Part shown: one piece after another, positions 1-7,665 of the stretch
Layout: each line of letters opens with the position of its first letter
Position numbering within the stretch: position 1 is the first letter of the stretch
NCBI RefSeq assembly: GCF_905212195.1
Contig: NZ_CAJMDQ010000031.1
Coordinates: 1 to 26,088, forward strand
DNA length: 26,088 bases
From: an uncultured Anaerotignum sp.
GTDB lineage: Bacteria; Bacillota; Clostridia; Lachnospirales; Anaerotignaceae
Direction: 5' to 3'
Program-made: the position numbers and the translations under genes
The notes under the pieces: generated by a model
Database searches by the model: none
What the model was told of the DNA's origin: nothing
What the model saw: only the letters and a program-made list of their open reading frames with translations

Positions 1-123
1 CTGCTCCAGCAGATTCAAAAGCATCATGCCGTACTCATCCGATGTCCGTGGCATTTTTGTCGTAATACGAAAACTTGCGGCGATCTCATCGCCCTGAAAC
101 ACCCCGCAGGTAATATTCGTATT
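1..123 (-). pseudogene. coaX: 5'-truncated type III pantothenate kinase (partial, runs off window edge)
   Basis: CoaX phosphorylates pantothenate in the first step of coenzyme A synthesis. One uninterrupted minus frame of 41 codons reads NTNITCGVFQGDEI, then ASFRITTK and PRTSDEYG, which is the N-terminal core of CoaX; RTSDEYG and the NTN of the DxGNTN phosphate loop are characteristic. The first seven or eight residues (usually M-L-L-x-I-D-x-G) are missing. Upstream in the same frame the codons read SSLCIK, so the essential loop Asp and Gly are absent, and no start codon with a ribosome site is present. The sequence upstream is instead the 3' end of a DUF2508 gene in a different frame. I infer a deletion fusion or an assembly join rather than a working gene. 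The rest of the gene lies outside the window. Confidence 0.75.
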
Positions 124-280
124 TTTTATGCAGAGAGATGATCTCGTAAATGTAGCTGTCAATGAGGGCTTCGTCGGTTTCATCCTGAAAGCCTGCCTGT
201 GCCCGCCGCAGTTCTAACTGGATGGCGTAAATGGCAGCCAGAACTTTTTCGCCCTCGGTGGCTTTTTTTCTTTTGTGCAT
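86..280 (-). CDS. DUF2508 (YaaL-like) family protein, probably with an altered C-terminus
   Basis: A 64-residue soluble, charged, mostly helical protein. The pattern of helical N-terminal half followed by LIDSYIYEI and HKKYEYYL matches the small DUF2508 family, of unknown function, usually near recR/bofA in Clostridia (family knowledge). The ATG has a strong AAAGGAGG site about 8 bases upstream. The last residues, RGVSGR, are read from sequence that in another frame encodes CoaX, so the natural C-terminus has probably been replaced at the tyrosine-rich motif. Family members usually run a few residues longer with a lysine-rich tail. The usual bofA neighbour is not visible. I am confident of the family and much less of integrity. 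Confidence 0.7.
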   Translation of the reverse strand: MHKRKKATEGEKVLAAIYAIQLELRRAQAGFQDETDEALIDSYIYEIISLHKKYEYYLRGVSGR

Positions 281-410
281 ACAAACCCCTCCTTTCGCCG
301 GATGTACGACCTTTGTAGATAATATAGGCGAAAAAACTGGGTTTTATTCCTGTTTTTGTCCAAAAGGACAGAGCAGGGGAAGGAAAAATGGGCAGAAAAA
401 AACACGGATG

Positions 411-674
411 CAGGGTGTCGAAAAAGTCGACACCCTGTCGTCAAAGGCTCATTTCATGGGGGCCTTTGACGAGTAGACAGAGGTATAAAGCAAGGGAGTC
501 AAGCACTTTGCTTTGCAAAGTCAGCTTCGCTGCCCCCGTTTCCTTCGGGGTGCAGAGTGTCCATCGGCTAAAAGCCTTGAAACTTCCGTTTTTCCCCATG
601 GGATTCCAGTTGGGAAACCCCACACCGCAAGAGATGCGGACAGTCATTTATGGCTGGCATTTGCGGAGCAAATG
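411..674. repeat. Array of closely packed short hairpins in a gene-free region
   Basis: The stretch 281-774 carries no convincing gene; frames crossing it lack a ribosome site and recognisable motifs. It holds consecutive inverted repeats: 411-421/427-437 (11 bp perfect), 438-448/462-472 (11 bp perfect), 505-511/515-521, 522-525/529-532, 534-538/546-550, 566-569/573-576, 625-629/635-639 and 658-664/668-674. Such density is not expected by chance and resembles a structured RNA or a non-autonomous intergenic repeat. No matching second copy is visible in this window. Function is unknown. Confidence 0.5.
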
Positions 675-774
675 TGTTGACCCTTTTGTTTCCCAAACCT
701 TTCCGCGATTTTGAAAAGGTATAAAATTTGGTTTTTCTACAGTCTGATAGTTGCTCTATCCGATTAAAATAAAA

Positions 775-806
775 AAAGCTGAAATCCTGTTAAGGATTTC
801 AGCTTT
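775..806 (-). terminator. Terminator of the rpsF-ssb-rpsR operon
   Basis: A perfect 14-bp stem (775-788 with 793-806) has a four-base loop. On the minus strand it is followed at once by TTTTTTT and further T-rich sequence. It lies about 30 bases past the rpsR stop codon. Confidence 0.9.
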
Positions 807-837
807 CCTGTTTTCTTGTAAAAAATCGAGCGGTATC

Positions 838-1068
838 TTAGTCCTGTGTGTAGGGCATCAGGGATACGTGTCTTGCTCTCTTGATTGCTGTTGTCAGCGC
901 TCTCTGATGTTTTGCGCAGTTGCCTGTGATTCTTCTGGGAAGGATTTTACCTCTTTCGGAAACGTATCTTCTCAGTTTGCTTACATCTTTGTAATCGATT
1001 GTTGTCACTTTATCTGCACAGCACTGGCATACGCGTTTTTTTCTGCGACCACGTTTTTTCTGAATCAT
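838..1068 (-). CDS. rpsR: 30S ribosomal protein S18
   Basis: A 76-residue basic protein of the 30S platform, where it pairs with S6. The N-terminal GRRKKRVCQCC and the core DYKDVSKLRRYVSERGKI are diagnostic of S18, followed by the RRITG and HQRALTTAIKRAR RNA-binding segments. It keeps cysteines at the N-terminus (CQCC), as in the zinc-capable form of S18. The ATG has a GGAGG site and the gene is third in the classical order rpsF, ssb, rpsR, 24 bases after ssb. Full length for the family. Confidence 0.97.
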   Translation of the reverse strand: MIQKKRGRRKKRVCQCCADKVTTIDYKDVSKLRRYVSERGKILPRRITGNCAKHQRALTTAIKRARHVSLMPYTQD

Positions 1069-1092
1069 GTTCCGAGCCTCCTTTTCGATGAA

Positions 1093-1551
1093 TTAGAAGG
1101 GCAAATCGTCGTCTTCGATGCTTTCGTCGATGGGGTAGAAACCGTCCGCGCCACCACTTGTCTGCTTGGGAGCAGCGGGTGCGGGAGCAGCAGGGGCAAA
1201 ATCACCGCGGCTGCTGTTGCTTTCGAAGGACGCTCTGCTTTCTGCAAAGTGCTGTTCTTCTACGACAACTTCTGTTGTCCAGTGTCTTTTCCCTTCGTTG
1301 TCGTCCCAGGAACGAACCTGTAATCTGCCGACAACGCCGACCATTTGACCTTTTTTGAAATATTTTTCTGCAAACTCGCCAGCTTTGCCGAATGCAACGC
1401 ATCCGATAAAGTCAGCGTCCTGCTCGCCTTGTCGTTTGAAACGGCGGTTTACTGCCAAAGTGTATCTAGCTACTGCAAGTGGTTCACTGCCCTGTGCATA
1501 ACGCACTTCGGGGTCTCTTGTCAGTCTGCCCATCAAAATCACTTTGTTCAT
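1093..1551 (-). CDS. ssb: Single-stranded DNA-binding protein
   Basis: SSB coats single-stranded DNA in replication and repair as an OB-fold tetramer. Residues 1-110 give the OB fold (MNKVILMGRLTRDPEVRY start, FIGCVAFGKAGEFAEKYFKK, GRLQVRSWDD). The C-terminal part is a flexible Ala/Pro/Gly-rich linker, and the protein ends in the acidic tip DDDLPF that recruits partner proteins. Length 152 residues is normal. It lies between rpsF and rpsR, with AAAAGGAGG before the ATG, so it is co-transcribed with the two ribosomal proteins. Confidence 0.97.
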   Translation of the reverse strand: MNKVILMGRLTRDPEVRYAQGSEPLAVARYTLAVNRRFKRQGEQDADFIGCVAFGKAGEFAEKYFKKGQMVGVVGRLQVRSWDDNEGKRHWTTEVVVEEQHFAESRASFESNSSRGDFAPAAPAPAAPKQTSGGADGFYPIDESIEDDDLPF

Positions 1552-1569
1552 AGAAAACCCTCCTTTTTC

Positions 1570-1857
1570 TTACGCTTCTTTGCGGATGATGAGATAACGC
1601 AGAACGTTTTCCATAATACGCATACGAGCTTCGATTTCTGCAGGTGCAGAAGCGGGTGCTTCGAAAGTTGTGAAGCTGTAGAAACCTTCGTTTACTTTCT
1701 GGATTTCGTAAGCGAGTTTTCTTTTGCCCCAATCATCAACTTTTTCGATTTTTGCGCCGAATCTTTCCAGGACAGCCTGTACTTTGGCAACTTCAGCCGC
1801 TCTGCCTTCATCGTCAAGTGCGGGACTCAATACCAACGCCAATTCGTATTTGTTCAT
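1570..1857 (-). CDS. rpsF: 30S ribosomal protein S6
   Basis: A 95-residue S6 protein, partner of S18 on the 30S subunit. MNKYELALVLSP, the central WGKRKLAYEI and the following EGFYSFTTF are the usual S6 signatures, and RMRIMENVLRYLIIR is its last strand. An AAAAGGAGG site lies about 11 bases before the ATG. It is the first gene of rpsF-ssb-rpsR, and in many bacteria the S6:S18 complex represses this operon by binding its leader. Confidence 0.96.
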   Translation of the reverse strand: MNKYELALVLSPALDDEGRAAEVAKVQAVLERFGAKIEKVDDWGKRKLAYEIQKVNEGFYSFTTFEAPASAPAEIEARMRIMENVLRYLIIRKEA

Positions 1858-1949
1858 GTTAGGTTACACCTCCTTTTGGACTAATGGCCCTTTCCCGAAG
1901 AAAGAGCAAGGATTTACTTCTAGATGGACGTATGCGCCCATACCAAAAC

Positions 1950-1978
1950 AGCATAGCATACCAAAAAGAAAAAGGCAA
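1950..1978 (-). promoter_or_regulatory. Promoter of rpsF-ssb-rpsR
   Basis: On the minus strand TTGCCT (1973-1978) is followed after 17 bases by TATGCT (1950-1955). The predicted leader of about 85 bases contains a hairpin with a UUCGG loop (arms GCTCTTTC and GAAAGGGC) just before the ribosome site. That is a possible S6:S18 autoregulatory site, but I cannot confirm the conserved motif. Confidence 0.6.
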
Positions 1979-2006
1979 GGATTTTTTTCGGAAAATTTGC
2001 ATTTTT

Positions 2007-2252
2007 TCAGGATTTTTCCGCAAGGAGGGCGTCATAGGTGGTTTGAAGCACATCCCGAATAGCACGAAGCTGGACGGCAGAGATGTGCTGGATGCCTCGT
2101 TCGATTTTCACTAGGGATTCTCTGGTCAGGGGCCCCCCCAGAAGCTGAATCTGCCGGACAAGCTCTGTCTGTCCCATGCCTTTTTCCAGACGAATGCGGC
2201 GGATGTTTTCCCCAATGGGGATGGAGGGGGATTGTTTGATTTTTGGTTCCAT
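2007..2252 (-). CDS. XRE-family helix-turn-helix regulator
   Basis: An 81-residue single-domain DNA-binding protein of the Cro/CI type. Residues 13-72 give the fold: IGENIRRIRLEKGMGQTELV is helices 1-2, ESLVKIERGIQHISAVQLRAI is the recognition helix and what follows, and VLQTTYDALL closes it. The short N-terminal tail is proline-rich. GGAGG precedes the ATG by 5 bases. It stands just upstream of the rpsF promoter on the same strand with no hairpin between, so its transcript may read into the ribosomal operon. Target unknown. Confidence 0.8.
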   Translation of the reverse strand: MEPKIKQSPSIPIGENIRRIRLEKGMGQTELVRQIQLLGGPLTRESLVKIERGIQHISAVQLRAIRDVLQTTYDALLAEKS

Positions 2253-2310
2253 GGGTACCTCCTTGTGGTTTTCTTTTCATTTTAGGGAAAAGAAGACGGG
2301 AAAACAAGAA

Positions 2311-2335
2311 AAAGCTCCTGATTCAGGAGCTTTTG
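2311..2335 (-). terminator. Terminator after the XRE/membrane-protein pair
   Basis: The stem 2311-2319 with 2327-2335 (AAAAGCTCC / GGAGCTTTT) is followed on the minus strand by TTTTTCTTGTTTTC. It directly abuts the stop codon of the membrane protein. Confidence 0.8.
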
Positions 2336-2337
2336 TT

Positions 2338-2772
2338 TTAATCTTCATCGTCATATTCTTTTTCCAGCTGTTCCTGTCTGCGTTTGCTCATGCGGTACAT
2401 GCCGAACTGCACCACCAGAAATACCACCACGAAGGTGCCTAGCATGGTGAAGATTTCCGCAGGCTGTTTTGCATCTGTCTGCATGGCAAAGCAGATGCCA
2501 ACGGCAACCATGCCACCCACCAGAGAAGCCACCAGCCGTTTGGGATTGGGCTTTGCCACCACATTCAGCACAACGCCCATCTGTCTGGCACGAATCATCT
2601 GATAAATGGGTGTCAGAATCAAAACCACATATTCCAAAGTGCAGTCCTGCAAACTCTGGTGCAGGAACAGAATTTTCACCACAAAGGACAATACCGCAAT
2701 AAAATACAGAATCTGCATCATTTCCGCCCAGATTTGATTCCTTGCCTGTTCAATACGTTCGTCTTTGATCAT
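2338..2772 (-). CDS. Four-helix membrane protein, DUF6773-like
   Basis: A 144-residue integral membrane protein of unknown function. It begins with a charged helix (DERIEQARNQIWAEMM), followed by hydrophobic segments near residues 20-36, 46-60, 81-96 and 107-126, and an acidic tail (EKEYDDED). The 'DER..., IWAEM' start and gene pairing resemble DUF6773 proteins, commonly encoded with a small XRE repressor; this is recognition by pattern only. The gene starts 4 bases after the XRE gene, so the two are one operon, and the regulator probably controls it. Confidence 0.65.
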   Translation of the reverse strand: MIKDERIEQARNQIWAEMMQILYFIAVLSFVVKILFLHQSLQDCTLEYVVLILTPIYQMIRARQMGVVLNVVAKPNPKRLVASLVGGMVAVGICFAMQTDAKQPAEIFTMLGTFVVVFLVVQFGMYRMSKRRQEQLEKEYDDED

Positions 2773-2775
2773 ACC

Positions 2776-2976
2776 TCATTCCTCCTCGTTCCAGAATAAT
2801 TCATCCAGTGTTTTCCCCAGCGCCTTGCAGATGGCAATGCACAGGTTCAGGGTAGGGTTGTACTTCCCAGCCTCAATCATGCCGATGGTCTGCCGGGTGA
2901 CGCCTACCAGTTGTGCCAATTGCTCTTGGGAAAGGTCTTTCGCCGCCCGGGCGGCTTTCAGCTTCAGATTTTTCAA
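2776..2976 (-). CDS. XRE-family regulator, TTG start
   Basis: A 66-residue helix-turn-helix protein of the short YozG/Xre type: KNLKLKAARAAKDLSQEQLA, then VTRQTIGMIEAGKYNPTLNL (recognition helix) and CKALGKTLDELFW. I chose the TTG codon because the family begins M-K-N-L-K and an AGGGGGAA site lies 6-8 bases upstream; the ATG at 3009 has no comparable site and would add 11 atypical residues. Proteins of this type often repress their own operon with an adjacent membrane protein, which fits here. A consensus promoter lies immediately upstream. Confidence 0.85.
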   Translation of the reverse strand: MKNLKLKAARAAKDLSQEQLAQLVGVTRQTIGMIEAGKYNPTLNLCIAICKALGKTLDELFWNEEE

Positions 2977-3020
2977 GGATGTTCCCCCTTCCTGTATCTT
3001 CATTTTCATCTCTTACTTTA

Positions 3021-3049
3021 TTTATATACTATATCCTTCTAAATGTCAA
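3021..3049 (-). promoter_or_regulatory. Consensus promoter of the XRE/membrane-protein operon
   Basis: On the minus strand TTGACA (3044-3049) and TATAAA (3021-3026) are separated by exactly 17 bases. The flanks are rich in TATATA/TATAGTATA half-sites, suitable for autorepression by the XRE protein, though no clear symmetric operator can be defined. Confidence 0.75.
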
Positions 3050-3154
3050 GTATATATTACATTATGAAAAATAAAAATGGAATTCACATAGAAAAAAACA
3101 GGACAGACAAGAAAACATTGTTTTTTGTTTTATTGATTTCTTAAGGGGAATTGT

Positions 3155-3164
3155 GACAGCTGTC
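3155..3164. other. Perfect 10-bp palindrome between divergent promoters
   Basis: GACAGCTGTC is self-complementary and stands in an AT-rich stretch with no gene. It may be a regulator site. The 3050-3350 gap otherwise holds only the hairpin at 3199-3246. Confidence 0.3.
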
Positions 3165-3198
3165 TTCAGAAGAAAACATACCAATGAAAATTTCAATA

Positions 3199-3246
3199 AA
3201 AGAAAGCGGAAAATCCTCTATTATGATAAGGATTTCCGCTTTCTTT
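3199..3246. terminator. Strong bidirectional hairpin, orphan position
   Basis: Arms of about 18 bp (3199-3217 with 3229-3246, one bulged A) end in T-rich sequence on both strands (TTTCTTTGTTTTC on plus, TTTCTTTTATTG on minus). It lies between two divergently transcribed units, so no annotated gene reads into it. Confidence 0.65.
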
Positions 3247-3350
3247 GTTTTCTTATGAAGATGCCCCTAAGGTAATGGTTTCCTCCAAAAAATCTGCATT
3301 TTGCTCAAAGCAAATGAGAAATACCATAGAAAAACCGTCTGATTTCCGCC

Positions 3351-3380
3351 TTGTATGCCACTGTCTGATTGTTTTATAAT
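3351..3380 (+). promoter_or_regulatory. Promoter of the MBL-fold hydrolase gene
   Basis: TTGTAT (3351-3356) and a perfect TATAAT (3375-3380) are 18 bases apart, about 35 bases before the start codon. Confidence 0.6.
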
Positions 3381-3414
3381 AAATGCAGTTTGAAAAAGAG
3401 AAAGGAACACAACT

Positions 3415-4464
3415 ATGCTGACAAAGATATATGAAAACCCCGCCGTTTATCGGGTGGATGTGCCTCTGCCGGACAATCCCCTGAAAAACCTGAACTGCTA
3501 TGTCATTCAGGACAGCGGCGAAACACTGATTATAGATACAGGATTCAATCGGAAAGAATGTCTGGATGCCCTTCTGGAAGGGCTGGCAGAACTGGACGCG
3601 GACTGGGAAAAGACAAATCTGTTTTTGACCCATCTTCACGCAGACCATACCGGTCTGGCGCCTACCCTTATGAAGGACAAGCCCGGCAAAATGTACATGA
3701 GCCGTGTGGATTATGCCGTTTTGGAAGGGCTCATGGTGGGAGAAGTCTGGAAAGTTTCCGACGCCAATTTCATTGCCGAAGGCTTTACACAGGAACAGAT
3801 TAACATCCTTCACAGCGGCAATCCTGCCAGAGGTTTTGAGCCGGAATGCTTTTTCGATGTGGAAGAGCTGGAGGACGGGGACGTAATCACCGTAGGGAAA
3901 TGGAAATTCCAGTGCATTCTGGTGCCCGGACACACACCGGGGCAGATGCTTCTGTACCAGCCGGAGGAACAGCTCCTCTTTACGGCAGACCATATCCTTT
4001 TTGACATCACCCCCAACATCACCTGTTGGGTAGGCACAGCGGATTCTCTGGGGAATTATCTGGATTCTCTGGTGAAAACAAGGGACATCCCCATTCGGAC
4101 AGCTCTGCCCGGTCATCGGAAAAACGATATGAACGTCTATGAACGTATGGACGAAATCGTGGAGCATCACCTGAAACGGCTGAAAGAAACCGTGGACGCT
4201 ATCCAGCAGTTCCCCGGCAGTCATGCCACAAAGATTGCCGCTTGCCTGCGCTGGTCCATGCGCGGGAAAACATGGGAGGAATTCCCTCTGTCCCAGCGTT
4301 GGTTCGCTGTAGGGGAAACCATTGCCCATCTGGATTATCTGGTGTGCAGAGGTTATGCGGAGCGGAAAGAAATCGACGGCAAAAATGCTTACTGGCTCAC
4401 CATGGACGGCGCTTTGTGCAAATCCAAACTGGACTGCATCTGGAAAAACTACCGCGCCAAATAA
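3415..4464 (+). CDS. MBL-fold metallo-hydrolase with C-terminal winged-helix-like region
   Basis: A 349-residue soluble hydrolase of the metallo-beta-lactamase fold. Zinc ligands are visible in order: HLHADH (73-78), His173 in PGHTPG, Asp192 in TADH and His234 in LPGH. Asp41 in IIDTGF is the usual first-strand acid. After about residue 245 comes a helical extension (LKRLKETVDAI, HATKIAACLRW, ETIAHLDYLVCRGYAE) typical of the lactonase/glyoxylase-like subgroup. The substrate cannot be told from sequence; a hydroxyacyl thioester or lactone is likeliest, not an antibiotic. AAAGGAA precedes the ATG. It is a single-gene unit with its own promoter and terminator. Confidence 0.88.
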   Translation: MLTKIYENPAVYRVDVPLPDNPLKNLNCYVIQDSGETLIIDTGFNRKECLDALLEGLAELDADWEKTNLFLTHLHADHTGLAPTLMKDKPGKMYMSRVDYAVLEGLMVGEVWKVSDANFIAEGFTQEQINILHSGNPARGFEPECFFDVEELEDGDVITVGKWKFQCILVPGHTPGQMLLYQPEEQLLFTADHILFDITPNITCWVGTADSLGNYLDSLVKTRDIPIRTALPGHRKNDMNVYERMDEIVEHHLKRLKETVDAIQQFPGSHATKIAACLRWSMRGKTWEEFPLSQRWFAVGETIAHLDYLVCRGYAERKEIDGKNAYWLTMDGALCKSKLDCIWKNYRAK

Positions 4465-4487
4465 AGGCAAAACATCAGAAAACAAAT

Positions 4488-4525
4488 ACAGCTGGAATCC
4501 TTGCAATATACAGGGTTCCAGCTGT
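4488..4525 (+). terminator. Terminator after the MBL-fold gene
   Basis: The stem ACAGCTGGAA (4488-4497) with TTCCAGCTGT (4516-4525) has an 18-base loop and is followed by TGTATTTTT. Confidence 0.8.
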
Positions 4526-4678
4526 TGTATTTTTATGGGAATTGTTTTCATAGGGGCGTTTTTTGTGCGGAAAAACAGGCTTTTTGTAAAACGGAGGGAG
4601 AAAATTTTTTCGGCATCCGTCTGTTTTGTATGCTAAAATGGAAAAAGAGATATTTTTTTGGAGAAAGGAAACACATCT

Positions 4679-6826
4679 ATGGATATTTTGAAACAGTTAC
4701 AGATAGAACTGGGCATCAAGGCTTCTCAGGTGGAAAACACCGTGAAACTGCTGGATGAAGGCAACACCGTGCCTTTCATTGCCCGTTATCGGAAAGAAGT
4801 CACTGGCTCTCTGGATGACCAGATTATCCGTCAGCTGGCGGAACGGCTTACAGCTCTCAGAAATCTGGAAGAAAAACGGGAAATGGTGCGTAACGCCATT
4901 ACGGAACAGGGCGCCATGACCGACGAGCTTTCCGCAAAACTGGAAGGGGCCATGACCCAGACAGAAATTGAGGATATTTACCGTCCTTACCGTCCCAAAC
5001 GCCGCACCCGTGCATCCATCGCCAAGGAAAAAGGCCTTGCACCTCTGGCAGAATACATTTTCGGACAGGCATTTTTGGTGCCGCTGGAAGAATACGCCGC
5101 CGCTTTCGTAGACGCAGAAAAAGGCGTGGAATCTGTGGCGGATGCCATCAACGGGGCGAAAGACATTCTGGCGGAACAGTTCTCTGATGACGCTGACCTG
5201 CGGAAAATGCTCCGTGAAGAAACCATGAAGTTTGGGCAGCTGGTGACAAAGGCGGCAAAAGAACAGACAGAACCTACCGTCTATGAAATGTACTACGATT
5301 ACAGCGAACCCCTGCAGAAAGCCGCAGGTCATCGTATCCTTGCGGTAAATCGTGGGGAAAAAGAAGGCATCCTGACAGTGAAGCTGGAAGGGGACGAAGA
5401 ACGCCTCCTGAAAAGACTGGAACAGAAACTTATCCGCAAAAACAGCCCTGCGGTGGAATTGTTGCAGGAAGTCATTGCCGACAGCTATAAACGACTTATT
5501 GCTCCTTCTCTGGAACGGGAAATCCGCAACGATTTGACAGAAAAAGCTGAAGAATCCGCCATGGGTGTATTCCGGGAAAACCTGAAACAGCTGCTCTTAC
5601 AGCCGCCCATCAAGGGAAAAACCGTACTGGCATTAGACCCTGCTTATCGTACAGGCTGTAAAATCGCTGTCATTGACGAAACAGGCAAACCTCTGGAAAC
5701 TACCGTGGTGTATCCCACACCTCCTCAGAACAAAACAGCCGAAGCGGAAAAGAAACTGACGGCTCTTATCAAAAAATACGATGTAGACCTGATTTCCATC
5801 GGCAACGGCACCGCTTCTCGGGAATCCGAGCAGTTTGTGGCGGAAATGCTGAAAAAACTGGATAAAAAGGTCTATTACATCATTGCCAACGAAGCAGGGG
5901 CTTCTGTGTATTCCGCTTCCAAACTGGGTGCGGAGGAATTCCCTGATTATGACGTTGCCCTGCGTTCCGCCGTTTCCATTGGCAGACGAATCCAAGACCC
6001 TCTGGCGGAACTGGTAAAAATCGACCCCAAATCCATTGGCGTTGGACAGTATCAGCATGACATGAACCAGAAACGTCTGGGCGAAACATTAGGCGGCGTG
6101 GTGGAAGACTGTGTAAACAGCGTCGGCGTTGACCTGAATACAGCAAGTCCTGCTCTGCTTTCTTATGTGGCAGGCATCAACAATACTGTTGCGAAAAATA
6201 TTCTCACATATCGTGAAGAAAACGGTCTGTTCCATAACCGGAAAGAACTGAAAAAAGTGCCCAAACTGGGGCCCAAAGCCTTTGAACAGTGCGCTGGTTT
6301 CCTGCGCATTGCCGAAAGTGATATGCCTTTGGATAAAACCGGCGTCCATCCCGAAAGCTATAAGGCGGCAGAAGCATTGCTGAAACTCTGCGGCTATTCT
6401 CTGGATGATGTGGCATCTGGTCAGGTAAAAGGTCTGGCAAACAAAGTCAGCATGACAGAAGAAACGGCGGAAAAGCTGGGCATCGGTCTGCCTACTTTGC
6501 AGGATATCGTCAAGGAACTGGAAAAACCCGGCCGTGACCCTCGTGATGAAGCCCCTGCCCCCGTCCTCCGCAGTGACGTACTGACCATGGAGGACTTGAA
6601 AGAAGGCATGGTGCTGAAAGGTACCGTCCGCAATGTCATTGACTTCGGTGTGTTTGTGGACATCGGCGTTCATCAGGATGGTCTGGTACATATTTCCCAG
6701 ATTTGCGACCGCTATATCAAACATCCCTTAGAAGCGGTGAAGCTGGGGGACATTGTTACCGTCAAAGTAATGAGCGTGGATTTGCAGCGCAAACGCATTT
6801 CTCTGACCATGCGGGGCGTGGAATAA
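4679..6826 (+). CDS. tex: Tex family S1 RNA-binding transcription accessory protein
   Basis: A 715-residue cytoplasmic nucleic-acid-binding protein related to eukaryotic Spt6, thought to act in transcription. The order of parts is standard: helical N-terminal domain (PFIARYRKEVTGSLDD near 27-42; DIYRPYRPKRRTRA near 98), YqgF/RNase-H-like domain (VLALDPAYRTGCK near 320), helix-hairpin-helix pairs (PALLSYVAGINNTVAKNIL; KKVPKLGPKAFEQCAGF) and a C-terminal S1 domain (GMVLKGTVRNVIDFGVFVDI near 640). I chose the ATG at 4679 with GGAGAAAGGA upstream; an in-frame TTG 21 bases earlier overlaps that site and is unlikely. Length matches other Firmicute Tex proteins. Monocistronic as far as visible. Confidence 0.95.
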   Translation: MDILKQLQIELGIKASQVENTVKLLDEGNTVPFIARYRKEVTGSLDDQIIRQLAERLTALRNLEEKREMVRNAITEQGAMTDELSAKLEGAMTQTEIEDIYRPYRPKRRTRASIAKEKGLAPLAEYIFGQAFLVPLEEYAAAFVDAEKGVESVADAINGAKDILAEQFSDDADLRKMLREETMKFGQLVTKAAKEQTEPTVYEMYYDYSEPLQKAAGHRILAVNRGEKEGILTVKLEGDEERLLKRLEQKLIRKNSPAVELLQEVIADSYKRLIAPSLEREIRNDLTEKAEESAMGVFRENLKQLLLQPPIKGKTVLALDPAYRTGCKIAVIDETGKPLETTVVYPTPPQNKTAEAEKKLTALIKKYDVDLISIGNGTASRESEQFVAEMLKKLDKKVYYIIANEAGASVYSASKLGAEEFPDYDVALRSAVSIGRRIQDPLAELVKIDPKSIGVGQYQHDMNQKRLGETLGGVVEDCVNSVGVDLNTASPALLSYVAGINNTVAKNILTYREENGLFHNRKELKKVPKLGPKAFEQCAGFLRIAESDMPLDKTGVHPESYKAAEALLKLCGYSLDDVASGQVKGLANKVSMTEETAEKLGIGLPTLQDIVKELEKPGRDPRDEAPAPVLRSDVLTMEDLKEGMVLKGTVRNVIDFGVFVDIGVHQDGLVHISQICDRYIKHPLEAVKLGDIVTVKVMSVDLQRKRISLTMRGVE

Positions 6827-6984
6827 TTGTTATGGTTTTGTCAAAGATTCTTTACAGAAATGTAATGTTTTTGCAAAGGTGATTTGCTATACTGAAAAAA
6901 GAAAATGGAAATGGAAACTTTTTGATGTGCTGGAACATCTAATATATAAGACAAAAAGTTTCATCAGGAAAGGAGCGAATGGAT

Positions 6985-7653
6985 ATGAAGAAAATCATGG
7001 CGTGTGTATTGGCTGGAGTTTTGACATTGGGCTGCGGCGCGACAGCTTTTGGCGAGGAAAAAACGTCTGCTGTCATGAAGGTGAAGGATACAGTTGTAGA
7101 ACAGCCTTTGTATGAAAATAAAGATCATGCCCAGATGGTTCCTGTACGGGAAGTGAGCAGTCTGTTGGACTATACAGTCACATGGGATGCAAAGACACGT
7201 TCTGTCGTGGTTTCTGACGGCACCACATCCCTGTCCTTTGCTCCCGGTACTGACGCATATACTGTCGGTGGCGTGACAGAACAGATTGGCGCTGCACCGG
7301 AACTGAAAGATGGTGTGCTGTATGCGCCAAGCCGTATTTTCTCACTGTATTTCCCTGTTGCCCTGCAGTATGACGGGGCTGGCCAGATCATTGCCACAGA
7401 CCTGAAAGCAGAAGGTGTGGAACAGGTGACTGGTACCATCGTGGATGCCACGATGTATAATCTGGTGCTCCGTCAGGACGATGGTATGCTGCGGATTTTC
7501 ACCAAAGAAAATGCGGATGTGAACCTGAGTGATGGTCTGCTCGTTGACAGCCTTGTGACGGTATATTACAGCAGCGCAAATCCCAAAGCTGCCATCAAAC
7601 TGGTACAAAACACAAATGGGCAGCCCGTAAGCAGCACAGTGATAACAGAATAA
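6985..7653 (+). CDS. Secreted protein with copper-amine-oxidase-N-like stalk domain
   Basis: A 222-residue exported protein of unknown role. A signal peptide covers about residues 1-22 (KKIM then a hydrophobic core ending GATAFG); Cys in TLGC could alternatively be a weak lipobox. Residues 25-125 match the extracellular stalk domain often called copper amine oxidase N-terminal: MVPVREVSSLLDYTVTWDA, then SVVVSDG, APGTDAYTVGGV and LYAPSRIFSLYF. The C-terminal 80 residues are a beta-rich domain (VTGTIVDATMYNLVLR, DSLVTVYYS). No catalytic copper residues are present; the domain is a wall-associated module. The ATG at 6985 is preferred over 6979 from its spacing to AAAGGAG. An extended -10 (TGCTATACT) ends at 6893. 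Confidence 0.8.
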   Translation: MKKIMACVLAGVLTLGCGATAFGEEKTSAVMKVKDTVVEQPLYENKDHAQMVPVREVSSLLDYTVTWDAKTRSVVVSDGTTSLSFAPGTDAYTVGGVTEQIGAAPELKDGVLYAPSRIFSLYFPVALQYDGAGQIIATDLKAEGVEQVTGTIVDATMYNLVLRQDDGMLRIFTKENADVNLSDGLLVDSLVTVYYSSANPKAAIKLVQNTNGQPVSSTVITE

Positions 7654-7665
7654 AACAGCAATGGC

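Noticed and set aside
388..714. A 108-codon frame across the hairpin array
   Set aside because: Codon content is dominated by hairpin sequence and there is no ribosome site. The inverted repeats explain the region better.
3253..4551. A 432-codon open frame on the minus strand
   Set aside because: It lies antisense to the MBL-fold gene, whose zinc motifs are intact. The antisense product has no ribosome site and no recognisable domain.
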